Shown here: in pieces, positions 1-11,800 of the stretch
Numbering within the stretch: position 1 is the stretch's first letter
Layout: each line of letters starts with the position of its first letter
Assembly (NCBI GenBank): GCA_028718185.1
Contig: JAQUMH010000010.1
Location: 22,763-86,762 of the forward strand
Direction: 5' to 3'
DNA: 64,000 bases
From: Elusimicrobiota bacterium
GTDB taxonomy: Bacteria; Elusimicrobiota; UBA8919
Notes under the pieces: model-generated
Told to the model about the DNA's origin: nothing
Databases searched by the model: none
What the model saw: only the letters and a program-made list of their open reading frames with translations
Position numbers and translations under genes: made by a program

Positions 1-19
1 AATAGGAAATAAAGAAAAA

Positions 20-87
20 GTTATAGAGTTCATAGAGTTATAGAGTTTTAGAGTCCGTAGCGTCGTAGACCCTATAACTCTATAACT
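20..87. repeat. TATAGAGTT-type inverted repeat
   Basis: An imperfect palindrome whose arms are built from repeats of the word TATAGAGTT and its complement, centred near position 58. It lies just past the stop of the minus-strand regulator. Read on that strand it ends in a T-rich run, so it could also end that transcript. A second element of the same design lies at 22798-22873, so it is a dispersed repeat rather than a private terminator. Confidence 0.7.
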
Positions 88-106
88 TTTTAAATATTAA
101 TTTATG

Positions 107-889
107 CTATGCTAGCGGAAACTTATGTAGGTGTCCCGGGGTTGTGCCGCTGTATTTACTGAATATTTTACTGAAGTGATGTTCGTTTGCAAAACCTGTT
201 TCTCTGGCAATAACTTTTAACGGCAGATTTGTTGTTAAGATTAATTCTTCCGCCATATCAATACGTAATATTCTTAAATCTTCCATTGGTGTTCGTCCTG
301 TAAGTTTTTCATATTTTTGTAAAAAATGATATTTATTTAAATCAGCATAATTAGCTAATTTCTCCAGGCTAATTTTTTCTTTTATATTATCACGCATAAA
401 ATTTCTTATCTTCCAGATAAATTCCGATGTTCCTTTCTTTATTTTACTTAACCTCAAGCATTCAGCGACTATTGTTTCAATGACTGCTTCTTGAAATTGA
501 ATGTTGTATTTGGAATTAAATTGCCATTCCTGAAAAAGCCATTTTACCAAAAGCCTTATTCTGCCGTCGTTGTCATGTGTTAATACCGGAATTTCTGTTT
601 TTTCTTTATCTTTTCTTTCCCAGTTAATATATATAGCCTCAACCGGATTTATTTTACTCGGTTGTTCTTTGTGTTCTACACCCGCGCTATAAAACAAAAC
701 ATCTTTTGCCTTTGCATTTATATTTTTATTGCCAATCAGGACAGACATTTCTCCGCTGGTAATAATAATCATTTCATGGAAAGCATGAGAATGATTGCGT
801 ATTTTCCACTTTACTTTTGGATCAATTCTACCCACAAAGTGCAATTTTATTTTACTCTTATACATAATATATACCGTCATTCCAATCAC
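107..889 (-). CDS. AraC-family transcriptional regulator with N-terminal cupin domain
   Basis: A one-component transcription factor of about 260 residues, the usual size for the family. Residues 1 to about 100 resemble an AraC-type cupin sensor, with a His-rich strand (RNHSHAFHEM) and a second beta hairpin. Residues about 160-258 form the double helix-turn-helix DNA-binding domain, including the typical LKVIARETGFANEHHFSKIFSKY region of the second HTH. Such regulators usually bind a sugar or related ligand in the cupin and activate carbohydrate-use genes. The 889 start is GTG; ATG codons at 880 and 865 are alternatives, and GGTAG upstream weakly favours 889. It is transcribed away from the exoprotein locus, so it is a plausible but unproven regulator of that locus. 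The ligand cannot be told from sequence. Confidence 0.9.
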   Translation of the reverse strand: MIGMTVYIMYKSKIKLHFVGRIDPKVKWKIRNHSHAFHEMIIITSGEMSVLIGNKNINAKAKDVLFYSAGVEHKEQPSKINPVEAIYINWERKDKEKTEIPVLTHDNDGRIRLLVKWLFQEWQFNSKYNIQFQEAVIETIVAECLRLSKIKKGTSEFIWKIRNFMRDNIKEKISLEKLANYADLNKYHFLQKYEKLTGRTPMEDLRILRIDMAEELILTTNLPLKVIARETGFANEHHFSKIFSKYSGTTPGHLHKFPLA

Positions 890-1136
890 TTAACTACCAT
901 AAAAATATTATACTAAATAGTCTTAAATTTGCAAGATATTTCTTGTTTTTTTGGAAATGACGAGTTTTAGCAATTATAATACAGTGTCTTCGTCGATATG
1001 CTTCTTTTTAGTACCACAATTTTAGATACAACACAACAATTGCAGACATTAAACAATTATATTTACCGAGGGAAAACAGAATTATTGCATAAAAGCTAAA
1101 TATATGATATCACCTACTTTTTGTAATAAAAACATC
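890..1136. other. Intergenic region between divergent transcripts, nothing specific seen
   Basis: AT-rich DNA between the divergently read AraC-type gene and the promoter of the PorV-like gene. It must hold the regulator's own promoter and perhaps AraC operators, but no convincing direct-repeat operator or gene was recognised. Confidence 0.5.
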
Positions 1137-1165
1137 TTGACAAAAAACCATCATGGTGTTATATA
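1137..1165 (+). promoter_or_regulatory. Sigma70-like promoter for the PorV-like gene
   Basis: A perfect TTGACA at 1137-1142 is followed, after a 17-base spacer, by TATATA at 1160-1165. This is an almost ideal housekeeping promoter. It would start transcription near 1172 and give a leader of roughly 585 bases before the gene at 1758, unusually long and rich in structure. Confidence 0.7.
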
Positions 1166-1339
1166 TATGGTGAAGAGCAAGAAGTGATTACAAATAGCAT
1201 ATTGTGAGTATCCATAGAAAATTTACATTTTACGAATAAACAGAAGGAGGAAACAAAAGTAAAATATGTTGTTTTACCCCGCTAACTGCGGGGTTGCATT
1301 CTCGGTCGGTGCAGTAGCTCCGACCTGCGAGTGCTAATC

Positions 1340-1422
1340 CGAAAAGGCTGCTCCTGCGAAAGCGGGATGAGTTCGCAAAACCAAGGGCTAAGATAGTGAA
1401 AGCCAACAGGTTGCCGATAAGC
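1340..1422 (+). promoter_or_regulatory. Candidate GEMM-like (c-di-GMP-I class) riboswitch aptamer
   Basis: Several hallmarks of GEMM RNAs occur in the right order: a stem capped by a GAAA tetraloop (CCTGC 1353-1357, GAAA 1358-1361, GCGGG 1362-1366), CGCAAA at 1374-1379, GGGCTAAG at 1385-1392, and GCCAACAGGTTGCCGA ending at 1417. The match is incomplete. The 5' strand that should pair with GGUUGCC reads GGCUGCUCC instead of the usual GGCAAACC, and there is a small insertion after the tetraloop stem. A second GGTTACCGA lies at 1510-1518. Position supports the call: it lies between a strong promoter and a transcription terminator. An unrelated structured leader remains possible. Confidence 0.4.
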
Positions 1423-1525
1423 GACAAATAATAAGAAAGATCTTAGTAATAAATTGAAATAAAGTAGAAATATAGAGAAATTACTAAGACCAACTATCAA
1501 GCCAGCAAGGTTACCGAAAATCAAA

Positions 1526-1620
1526 GAAGTTAATTAGAAAATTAGTTGATTAGTGAATTAGGTTGAATAAACTTAATTCGCTAAATTAGCCAACTAATAT
1601 CTATTGAACTTCTTTTTTTT
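1526..1620 (+). terminator. Large intrinsic terminator in the leader (attenuator)
   Basis: An outer stem pairs GAAGTT (1526-1531) with AACTTC (1607-1612), followed by eight T residues. The interior folds into a long AT-rich arm (about 1540-1560 with 1575-1598). It lies upstream of the PorV-like coding region, as an attenuation platform would, not after a gene. Another stem, CTTAGTAAT with ATTACTAAG, lies at about 1443-1487 and could compete with it. Confidence 0.7.
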
Positions 1621-1757
1621 AGTGCTCGGAGTTCGGAGCTACTGCACCGAACGAGAACACAATCCCGATTACATATTCCATTATAAATAAGAATCGGGGT
1701 AATCAAATTAGAACACAAGAACAAAAGAATATAAGAACAGTAGTAAAGGGGGTTAAT

Positions 1758-2708
1758 ATGCGTAAGATGTTAAGTTCAGTAATGCTGGCAGTAATGATAG
1801 TCGGTACTATATGTACAGCTAAATTAGAAGCCGGTGCTGGCACAACAGCTATGCAATTCTTGAAAGTAGGAATAGGTGCCAAGCAGGAAGGTATGGGTGG
1901 TGCACAGGTAGCAGTAGCAGAAGATGTCAATAGCGTATACTGGAATCCTGCAGGATTAGGTTCAGTAAGTGCAACCGAACTATCATTTATGCATTTATCA
2001 CTTTATGAAGGAATAAATTACGAATATCTGGCAATAGGACATCCTGTAAACGAGAGCTCCACAATAGGGTTACAAATAATGTACCTTAATTATGGTAGTA
2101 TGGACAAGACATTAGAAGATGTTAACGGTGCATATGATGCGGTAGGCAGTGTAGGCACTTTCGGTGCTAAAGACATTGGTGGCGCGATAAGTTACGGCAA
2201 ACAGGTTGACGATACAATCAATGTAGGTGGTAGTTTAAAGATGGTAAACCAGAAGATAGACACAAACAATGCATCCGGATTTGGGTTAGATTTAGGGGTA
2301 GAGTATGTCCCTGTTAAAGGTGGAATACAATTAGGTTTAGCGATACAAAACATAGGTGGAAAAGTAGGCAGCAGCAGTATGCCGAGCAATATAAAAGCCG
2401 GGCTAGGCAAGAAGTTATCGGCATTTGAAGGCGAGAACAATTTAACGGTAGCAGCAGATGTTAATTATAGATTAGACAATACAGGTATAAAAGAGAATAT
2501 AGGAATGGAATTAATGATTGCTGAGATGATAGGAATCAGAGCAGGTTATAAAATAGGATATGATGAAGAGACCTACACGTTAGGCGGCGGGTTTAAGATA
2601 AATGGTGAAAGTTCTACGTTTAATATAGATTATGCGTTTGTCCCGACAAAAGACTTAGGTGACACACACAGGATATCGTTAGGGATAAGGTTTGGGGCAA
2701 AGGAATAG
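1758..2708 (+). CDS. PorV/UPF0164-family outer-membrane beta-barrel protein
   Basis: A 316-residue secreted protein with an N-terminal signal peptide (cleavage near residue 25) and the family signature GIGAKQEGMGGAQVAVAEDV followed by YWNPAGL. The rest consists of alternating amphipathic strands ending in an aromatic-rich C-terminal strand, as in FadL-like barrels. PorV in type IX secretion is the outer-membrane shuttle that carries proteins with C-terminal sorting domains from the translocon to the surface-attachment complex. Unlike the four PorV-like paralogs further right, it has no TPR tail. A strong AGGGGG ribosome site lies 6 bases before the ATG. It is followed 181 bases later by the giant CTD-bearing protein, likely in the same transcript, as in the exoprotein-PorV pairs elsewhere here. 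Family membership is clear; the shuttle role is inferred. Confidence 0.85.
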   Translation: MRKMLSSVMLAVMIVGTICTAKLEAGAGTTAMQFLKVGIGAKQEGMGGAQVAVAEDVNSVYWNPAGLGSVSATELSFMHLSLYEGINYEYLAIGHPVNESSTIGLQIMYLNYGSMDKTLEDVNGAYDAVGSVGTFGAKDIGGAISYGKQVDDTINVGGSLKMVNQKIDTNNASGFGLDLGVEYVPVKGGIQLGLAIQNIGGKVGSSSMPSNIKAGLGKKLSAFEGENNLTVAADVNYRLDNTGIKENIGMELMIAEMIGIRAGYKIGYDEETYTLGGGFKINGESSTFNIDYAFVPTKDLGDTHRISLGIRFGAKE

Positions 2709-2889
2709 AAACAGAGGCGTCCGAAGTCCAATGTTCGATGTCAAATGTCAAGAAAATTGAAAGATTGAAAGATTAATGATAGAATGTAAAACAAAAATAA
2801 GTCCGAAGTCAAAAAAGATTATAAAATATATGAACACGAGAACATTAGAACATAATAACATAAGAACTGAAGTAAAAGGGGGTAAAGAT

Positions 2890-5800
2890 ATGGGTAAGAT
2901 TATTAGATGGGGTATGATGTTAATAGCAGTAACATTTGTTAGTTGCATGGTTACAAGAAGCTGGGCTGATTTTTATCCAGGGACGGCTGACAACATTTAC
3001 AGAGATTATACTAAAATAGCACAACTTGGCGTTTGTGGAAATCCGGTAACAGCAAGTTGGTTTTTTAAATCTAATGGCGGACAATGTGATCCAACCCCAC
3101 CATCAAACGCTCCGGTTCCGTATACTTTAACCGGCGTTGATATTGCCAACGCAACGAAAGCAGAAGTATATGTAACTTTTTGGGGCGGACACAATAAGGT
3201 AACCGGTCATAAGTTCAACGTAAATGGTGGAACGCAATTTTATTATATGCCACAACTTACCGGTACACCTACTGCTTCTTCTAATTATCTTAAATTTCAA
3301 TATTCCGCAGCACCAACAGCTATTCCTATATCCACGTTAGTTTCAGGAAATAATACTATTGGAGTTACTGCTGAAACTCAGCCTGACGGCGTTCCGTTTT
3401 ACTGGGTATATTCGGTTACAGTACGTGTCTATTATGATAGTTCAAAACTTCATCCTACGGGAACTATATCAGTGACTCCTGGAGCTGATAGTCAAACTTT
3501 CACTGCCAATGTGCCCGCATATACAGGTGGAATAAGGCAAGTAGACTATATCGGGAACTATAAAGATTATAACTGGGAAGGTGATGGCCGTTTTCAAAAC
3601 TGGCATCATACATATAAGAACGGAATACTTGATAAACATATAGGTACTGGTTCCGGTACTTCTTATTCAGCAACATGGGATACCCGCTGGGTACCCGACC
3701 AGGACCAACCAATGAAAGCAGTAGCTCGTATAGTTGGTAACGATGGTATGTGTTATATCACAGATGCTGTTAATCTTAACTTTTCCAGGAACTATTCCAT
3801 AAAATTAATTTCTTCTATTGATGTTCCACAAGGTTTTGGTGTCGCCAGTTATGGTCCAGTTACAAGCTACTGTCATTATAATATTGATACAATGACCAAT
3901 GCAACAGCTGCAAAACTTATTATTCATACTTTTGCCGGTTCAGGAGAGTGTTGGAACAATACAGCAGATGATGCTACTATACGTGAATTGGGAATTAATG
4001 GTACTGTGTTAGCCGGTACACCGGGCACAGGCACACCGGCAAGTATTCCTATTGGTATATCATTAGCGAATGGGGGTAACGCTTTTAATACTTATGATAT
4101 CACAAATCTTAGTTATTTGCATTCCGGCTCAAATGAATTTTTTATCAGGTGCAATACGGCACACCATTGGCTTGAGGTAACTTGGCCGGGACCGGCATTA
4201 TTAGTGAAATATAATACTGTCGGCATGCCTACGGCGAGTATAACAAGTCCGTCTAATAGTGCAACATTTTCAGCACCGGCGAATATAACAATCAATGCAA
4301 CAGCAACTGACAGTGATGGAACAATAACCAAGGTAGAATTTTATCAAGGTACTACTAAGTTAGGTGAAGATACAGTAAGTCCATATAGTTATGCATGGTC
4401 AAATGTCCCGGGAGGTAGTTATACACTTACAGTAAAAGCAACAGATAATAGTGGAAACATAACGACATCAAATCCTGTAAGTATCACCGTGTCAGGAGGT
4501 TCAACAGTAGGCGGTTGGTGGGATACCAATTGGAATTATAGAGTAGGGTTGGATATTCAGGCAGGAGCATATACAAGGACCAATAAACCCGTAGAAAAAG
4601 ATATTAATTTTACAACATTAGTAACCGGTCTTGGAGGAAGTGGAGCATTTGACCCGGGTTCTATCCGTGTAGTAGAAGTACTTGGAGATGGTACAGTAGT
4701 TAATGCAAATGTTCCGTTCCAGTTTAACCAATCAAGCACATATAATGCAACAACAAACGCGTCCGGCACACTTGTGTTTATTATGGATAATACGACAGTA
4801 GCGAATGCAACGAGATATTATCATGTATATTTTAACACAGGGACAAGTATGACAGCTCCCACAGTAACCCCACAGGTAACACTGACAGATAATGTAATGG
4901 TAGAAGGACAATCGAGTTATAAATTAGATACAGCGAATGCGACTTATATGTATCATAAAATAGGTGGTGGTTTTGCCAGTATAATAGACAAACAAAACAA
5001 TGACTGGATATCATACAAGCAAACACCTCATAACAGTTCAGGAGGTTCATTCCGCGGAATACCAAATCTGGGTGTATGTGGTCATCCCGGATATACAGCA
5101 GATGCATATGACCCGACAACTGTTCTTGGCGCCAATTCAACAATAGTAAGTCAGGGTCCTTTAAAAACTACTATTCATTCAATAACAACAGATAACAACT
5201 GGGAATGGACATGGGATTTCTATCCTACTTATGCAAAGATGACATTATTGAAAAGGGACCCTGCAAAAAGTTATTGGTTTTTATATGAAGGCACTCCTGG
5301 TGGGTCATTTGTAGCGGGTAGTGATTATTACTATAGGTCAAGTGATACAAGTCAACAAAGCGGTTCGACGGCTTTTGGTGCGGACATACCATCTCCTGAA
5401 TGGATATATTTTGCAGATGGAACAATAAACAGGAGTTTATTTTTAGTTAATAATACTGATGATTCTTTAACTGATAGCCATCATGCTATGACAGATAGTG
5501 GTGGTAGTATGACAGTATTTGGTTTTGGCAGAGGAACAACAGCAGACCCTTCATCTACAGCAAATTGGCTAACTGCATGTCCTGCATACTTCACAATAGG
5601 ACTTGCAGACAGCAGAGATTATGCAACGACATCAAAGACAATAGAATCAGCGTGGCGAGATTTGGGTATTGTACAGCGAACAGCAGAAAAGAAAGATGGT
5701 AGTATAACACCGCCGCCACCGTCACTAACTCTGTCGTTTAAAGAAGTAACTCTTAATGCTGCCGGATATCTTTATGGGCGGGCAATTGGAGATATAGATG

Positions 5801-8800
5801 GCGATGGTAAAAGCGAGGTAGTGGCAAACGATTGGGCATCATATAGTCTCGGCAGTCACGGACTTGTTTATTTCGATTATCCTGATGCAACAGAAAAAAC
5901 ACTTATATCATTTTCAGGTTATCCTGACTATACCTATTGGCGAAGTGATGACATAAGATTAGCGGACATGAACAAAGATGGTAAATTGGATGTAATAGGC
6001 GGAATATCTGCTACTTATGGAGATAACAATAATTGTATGGTAGAGTTATGGGAGAACATGGGTGGCGGAGTATGGACACGGCATAATTTGGATACAGCAG
6101 CAAATACGTATTACATAAAGAACATAGTAATAGCAGACATAGACAGGGATGGTAAATTAGATGTAGTGATTAGAACTGACCCATATAGCAGTAGTCTAAG
6201 TGCAAACATATGCATATATTTTCAGGATACTTTAAATTCTTGGGTTAAGAAAAGTTTTAATACAGTTATAGATGAAGGTATGGATGTAGGTGATATAGAT
6301 GGTGATGGCTATCCGGATATAGCAATTGGCGGCAGATGGTATAAGACACCAGCGACCGGTCAAAGAACAGGAACATATACTGCCTACGATTTTGCGTCTA
6401 AATGGTTACCCACAAGTCCGGAACAGTCAGGTTTCCCTAGTTGGGCACAAGGCGGCTGCAGAGTAAAGATTGCAGATTTAAACGATGATGGTAAAAATGA
6501 GATACTAGTAAGTCCTGCAGAAGCGCCTACAAAAACTCTTCCGGTAGCATATTATACTTCTAATAATCCGACTGGTGGAGTAAGTGCATGGACTGAACAT
6601 GTCTTAGAGGCAAATATTCAGAATGCGCACACATTAGAAGTAGCGGACTTTGATAAGAACGGTAAATTGGATGTACTCTGTGGCGGTATTGGTCTTAATA
6701 ATTTTGGAGATAATGCTGATAAAGGACTTTGGGTTTATTTACAAAGTCCGGATGGAACTTTTACTCGTTCTAATATAACACAAGCTACCAAAGGTGCTTA
6801 TTGTGCAATAATAGGCGACCTCAATAATGATGGTGATATAGATATAGCAAATGTTAGTAGTTTTACTAATGGTCCTTCTACGGTTTATGAGAATCTAGCT
6901 TCTGCGTTTTCACTTGATAAATGGACATACAAACAAATAGATAATAGTCGTGAAGTATATAGAACTACACCCTGGACTGTTGCGTTTTTTGGTATAACAG
7001 CAGCAGACCTTACTGGTCATAATAATGGATACAAGGATATAGTATCAGGTAAATATTTCTATCGTAATCCCGGTGGCGATATGACAGGCACATGGAATAG
7101 GACTACCTTTCCCGTTAACTGTGACGGTATCCTTGCAGTGGATGTAGATAGCGATGCATATGCTGATGTTATAGCAGAAATGCTTCCGGATGTATATTGG
7201 TTAGAAGCTACTTCACCTGATGGCTCTTCATGGGTGGTGCGGGCAACAATAGGTCAGGTACCGGCTACAGTACATGGATTAGGTCAGGGAGCAGCACTCG
7301 CACAAATAATACCAGGCGGTAAACCCGAGATAGTAATTACAGGTGGCTCTACTGGTAGTGAGACCTATTATTTCCAAATTCCTACTACAAACCCGGAAGC
7401 AGGGAACTGGCCAAGAACACTTGTTACAAGCGCAGGTAGCGATGAAATGATAGGAGTTGGTGACATAGATAAAGATGGAAATTTAGATATAGCCGCAGCG
7501 GACCGCAGTACACCATATCAGGTGGCATGGTGGAAAAATCCCGGTGTTGCCGGACAGGCAAACTGGACTAAATATGTAATAGGAACAATTAACGTAGGAC
7601 CAGCGTCGGGTTTTCCGAACTGTGCGCGTTTAGCAGATATAAATGGCGATGGTAGATTAGATTTGGTAATAAGTGCGGAGGACTATTTGAGTACCGGTCC
7701 CAATTCACCTTCATACTGGTATGAATGTCCGGCTAATCCAACTGCTAATAATTGGATATGTCATACGATAGCTATGGGTAGCGCACTTAACAGTTTGGAT
7801 GTTGCAGATGTAGACAAAGACGGCGACATTGATGTTATGGTAGGCGAGATGAAGACAAACAAGAGACTTTGGATTTATGAGAATAACGGACAAGGCACTC
7901 TTACATCACATTTAGTGGCTAGTGGTTACGAGACCAACGGAGCAAAAATGCTTGATTTGGATGGCGATGGCGATTTGGACATAGTAAGCCCAACTTTTGA
8001 TGCTCCTCAATATCTACATATGTGGCGTAATGATGCTGTTGGCACTGGCACACCCGTTAATACACCACCGACAGTAAACATAAGTGCAATTGATGTTACA
8101 AATGGTAATATAGCACCTGCTACATTAACAATAAAAGTAAACGCATCTGACACTGACGGTATAAAGCAAGTAGATTTTTATAGTAATAGTAACTGGATTG
8201 GAACAGACACTAGTTCACCATATGAGTTTGCATGGACTGTTAACAACCCGGGGGATTACAGTATACAAGCAAAAGCAACCGATAATGGTACTCCCAATGC
8301 TACTGCAATGTCGGCAGCACAAGTAGTGACAATAACAGGTGTTACACCACCGGCAACACAGCAGGCATATCCCGCAGGCGTAGCATGGTTAGTCGGAACA
8401 GGGACAACAACAATACAGTCAGAAGATTACGATATGGTAACAAATGGTGTTGCCGAAGGCGAAGCATACCATGATACAACAACCAGCAACAAGGGTGGCG
8501 GATACAGAACAGCTGAAGGCGTAGATGTGAGAGCAATTACTTCAGATGCAGGTGGTGGCTACCAGGTAGGTTGGACAGTACCCGGCGAGTGGTTAGAATA
8601 CAGTATAAATGTAAATCAAGCCGGTAATTACAAAATAATACTTAGGGGCGCCAATGGAGAGACAAGCGACGGTGGTCCAATGCACATTGAATTCGTCCAA
8701 AATAACGCAACTTATGTTCAAACGACACCTTCAGTAGGCACACCGCCGACAGGTAGTTATGAAACATTTACAGATGTAACACTTTCAGCCGGAGTAACAC

Positions 8801-11800
8801 TTAACGCAGGTAACCAGATAATGAAGTTGGTTATGGACAATAGTTCAGCAGTTGGCAATGGTGATATTAATTATATCCAGTTAGTACTGGTAAGTGCAGA
8901 GACACCTAATACAGTAGCGACACCGACAATAAGTCCGGCAGCAGGGACATATTCAGGTTCTGTTAGTGTAACACTTACGTGTGCAACCGGCGGGGCAGAA
9001 ATAAGATATACAACAAACGGGACAGACCCGACATCATCATCAACGTTATATTCCGCACCGTTTACATTAACTGCGAATGCTACAGTAAAAGCCTGTGCGT
9101 TCAAAACTGCTATGACCGACAGTTCAATAAATAGTGTGGCATATATCATAACAAATACTTCAACTCAGCAGGCATATCCCGCAGGAGTAGCATGGTTGGT
9201 AGGAACAGGGTCAACAACGATACAAGTAGAAGATTACGATATGGTAACAAGTGGTTCCGGTGAAGGTGTAGCATATCATGATACAACACCTGGTCAGGAA
9301 GACGCATCGAACACATACAGACCAACAGAGGGAGTGGACGTAGAGGCATGCACTGACATAGGTGTGGGATATGATATAGGATACACAATCGTAGGTGAAT
9401 GGTTAGAATACAGCGTGAATGTTAATCAGAGCGGCAAATATAAAATAGTATTAAGAACCGCCCGTGGCACTACAGTTGATGATATGGTACATCTTTCATT
9501 CATTCAGAACAGTGCAACATATCTTGTAACACCGTCAGTAAGCTTACCTGGAACAGGCGGCTGGCAGGTATGGGTAGATACAGAAGTCGCAACTGATGTA
9601 ACACTTAATGCGGGTAACCAGATAATGAGATTAGAACTGGATTCCAGCGCTGCGACATATTGCAGTAATTTTAATTACATCAAGTTAATAAGAACAAGTG
9701 CAGAGACAATTAATACAGTAGAAACACCGACAATTAGCCCGAGCGCAGGAACATATTCAAATTCTGTTACAGTAACGTTAGGCTGTGCAACCAGTGGAGC
9801 AGAGATAAGATATACGACAAACGGTACAGACCCGACATCATCGTCAACGCTATATTCCGCACCGTTTACATTAACTGCGAGTGCAACGGTCAGAGCCCGT
9901 GCGTTCAAAGCTGCTATGACCGACAGTTCAGTGAATAGTGTAGCATATACAGTAACAATTGCTTCACCGCAACAGTCATATGGCAATAATGGTAACCCGT
10001 GGCAGATAATAACAGGTACGACAACGATAGAGGTAGAAAATTTCGACACTGTAACAAGCGGTATTGCTGAAGGCGAGGCGTATCATGATATGGATGCCAC
10101 TAACAGGGGTGGAGCATACAGGACAACCGATGGTGTAGATATAGAGGCAGTCACCGGTGCAAGTAACGGCTACGATATCGGGTATGTAGTTCCCGGCGAA
10201 TGGTTAGAATACAGTGTAAATGTAAATCAAGATGGCGACTACAAAATAATAGTAAGCGCAGGCAATGGAGGTACAACTGCAAGTCCGTTCCATGTTGAAT
10301 TTGGTCCGCATAATGCAACAAACATTGTAACACCATCAGTAAGCATACCTAATACAGGCGGATGGACGACCTTTACGGATATAACAGTTGCAAATTCTGT
10401 AACACTTGCCGCCGGCAACCAGATAATGAAGTTAGTAATGGAAACCGGTAGTGCATCTAATAACGGTAATTTTGATTACATCAAATTAATAAGACAAACT
10501 CCTGATACCACACCACCTGTAGTAAGTGCAGTAGTATCGGCAAATATTACCGGCAGTGGATTGGTAATAACATGGACTACCAATGAGCCGGCAAACAGTA
10601 AGATAGAGTATGGATTAACTACAAGTTATGGTAGCGCTACCGTTATAACAGATACCACTGGTGTATATACACACAGTGTTACACTAAGTGGTCTTACTGA
10701 GAAGACAGCCTATCATTACAGGATGGTGTCCGTAGATATGAACGGTAACACGACAATGACCGGAGATTACAGTTTTACAACGACAGCATATGATACTACA
10801 GCACCGGTAATAAGTAATGTATCCGCAGGAGTAACACAAAATAGTGCAGTAATAAAATGGAATACCGATGAGAACTCCGATTCTCAGGTAGGATATGGAA
10901 CTACGACATTGATGGGTACCGCAACTACCTTAGATGCGACATCAACCAGGTTACATAGTGTTTCACTTAGCGGATTACAGAAAGGGAAAACTTATTATTA
11001 CAAGGTTTATAGCAAAGATGCAACCGGCAATCTTGCTACATCATCACAATATAGTTTCAAGACATACAACCTGAAACACAAGATATATACCTATTACTAT
11101 GATGATGGGACAACGACAACTAAAGTAGGTGCAACACCGGCTGTGAGTTTGAAGTTCAAGGTACAGGTATATAATGTAGATGAGAACAGTATTGCAACTG
11201 ACTATACCGGCACTTTAACACTTACAACGAAGAACAGCAAAGGCACTGAACTGGATACAACAGATTCAACATTAGTTACTGCAGATGCAGGTGAGAAGGA
11301 AGTTGCTATCCCGTTCCGTAGTGATATAAATACAGTAGAGTTAAGCGGTGATACGACAGCGCCGGTAGTGATAGGCTTTAATGATATGTATATAGCAAAA
11401 TTAGTTGGCTACCAGGGTGGTTCAATACGTGGCGCCAACGGGTTAAAGATACTTATACCTACAGGAGTCTTGTCTGCGAACAAATATCTTGCATCAATAA
11501 AGACGAGTGCTGCACCGGAAGTAAAGAACACAATGAAATATGTTAATACACTAAATCCGATATGTTACGATTTCGGCGAGTTAACATTCAACAATAATGC
11601 ACCTGTATTGGAAAACCAGACATTCACAAGGGCAGTGAACATAACAATACCATATACAGCAGCGGACATAGGGACATTAAACGAGGATGGACTTAGAATC
11701 TACTACTGGACAGGAACAGATTGGGAATTAGTATCAGGAGTCCAGACAGTAGACAAATCAAACAACACAATAACTGCAACAGTCAAACATTTCTCAACAT

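Larger units (their letters stand above)
1301..1655. repeat. Pair of 31-nt inverted repeats enclosing the leader structures
   Basis: Positions 1301-1331 and 1625-1655 are reverse complements of each other at 28 of 31 positions. Each copy can also fold on itself (GGTCGG..CCGACC and TTCGG..CCGAA). In RNA the two copies could close a long stem around the aptamer candidate and terminator, or each could fold locally, giving competing structures. A smaller perfect hairpin (ACCCCGC-TAACT-GCGGGGT, 1276-1294) sits just upstream. They may instead be two opposed copies of a dispersed repeat. Confidence 0.75.

Noticed and set aside
1266..1337. Short leader peptide of 23 codons upstream of PorV
   Set aside because: GGAGG lies too far upstream (about 15 bases) and the frame is explained by hairpin sequence; nothing else supports translation.
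1230..1524. Minus-strand frames in the PorV leader
   Set aside because: They overlap the promoter-aptamer-terminator structures, have Ser/Arg/Leu-rich nonsense-like composition and no ribosome site.
2776..2889. N-terminal extension of the giant surface protein from the ATG at 2776
   Set aside because: The encoded stretch is charged, precedes the signal peptide and overlaps repeat-like leader words; the ATG at 2890 has a strong AGGGGG site.
5785..8030. Dockerin domains, because of many DxDxDG motifs
   Set aside because: There are about twelve copies spread over 720 residues with FG-GAP/VCBS-type spacing, not a paired C-terminal set; no cohesin is seen.
8871..10049. Minus-strand open frames of 90-124 codons antisense to the CBM6/chitobiase-C modules
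   Set aside because: They appear in each module copy because the modules are duplicates with few stops in that frame; compositions are Val/Leu-rich without ribosome sites or recognisable domains.
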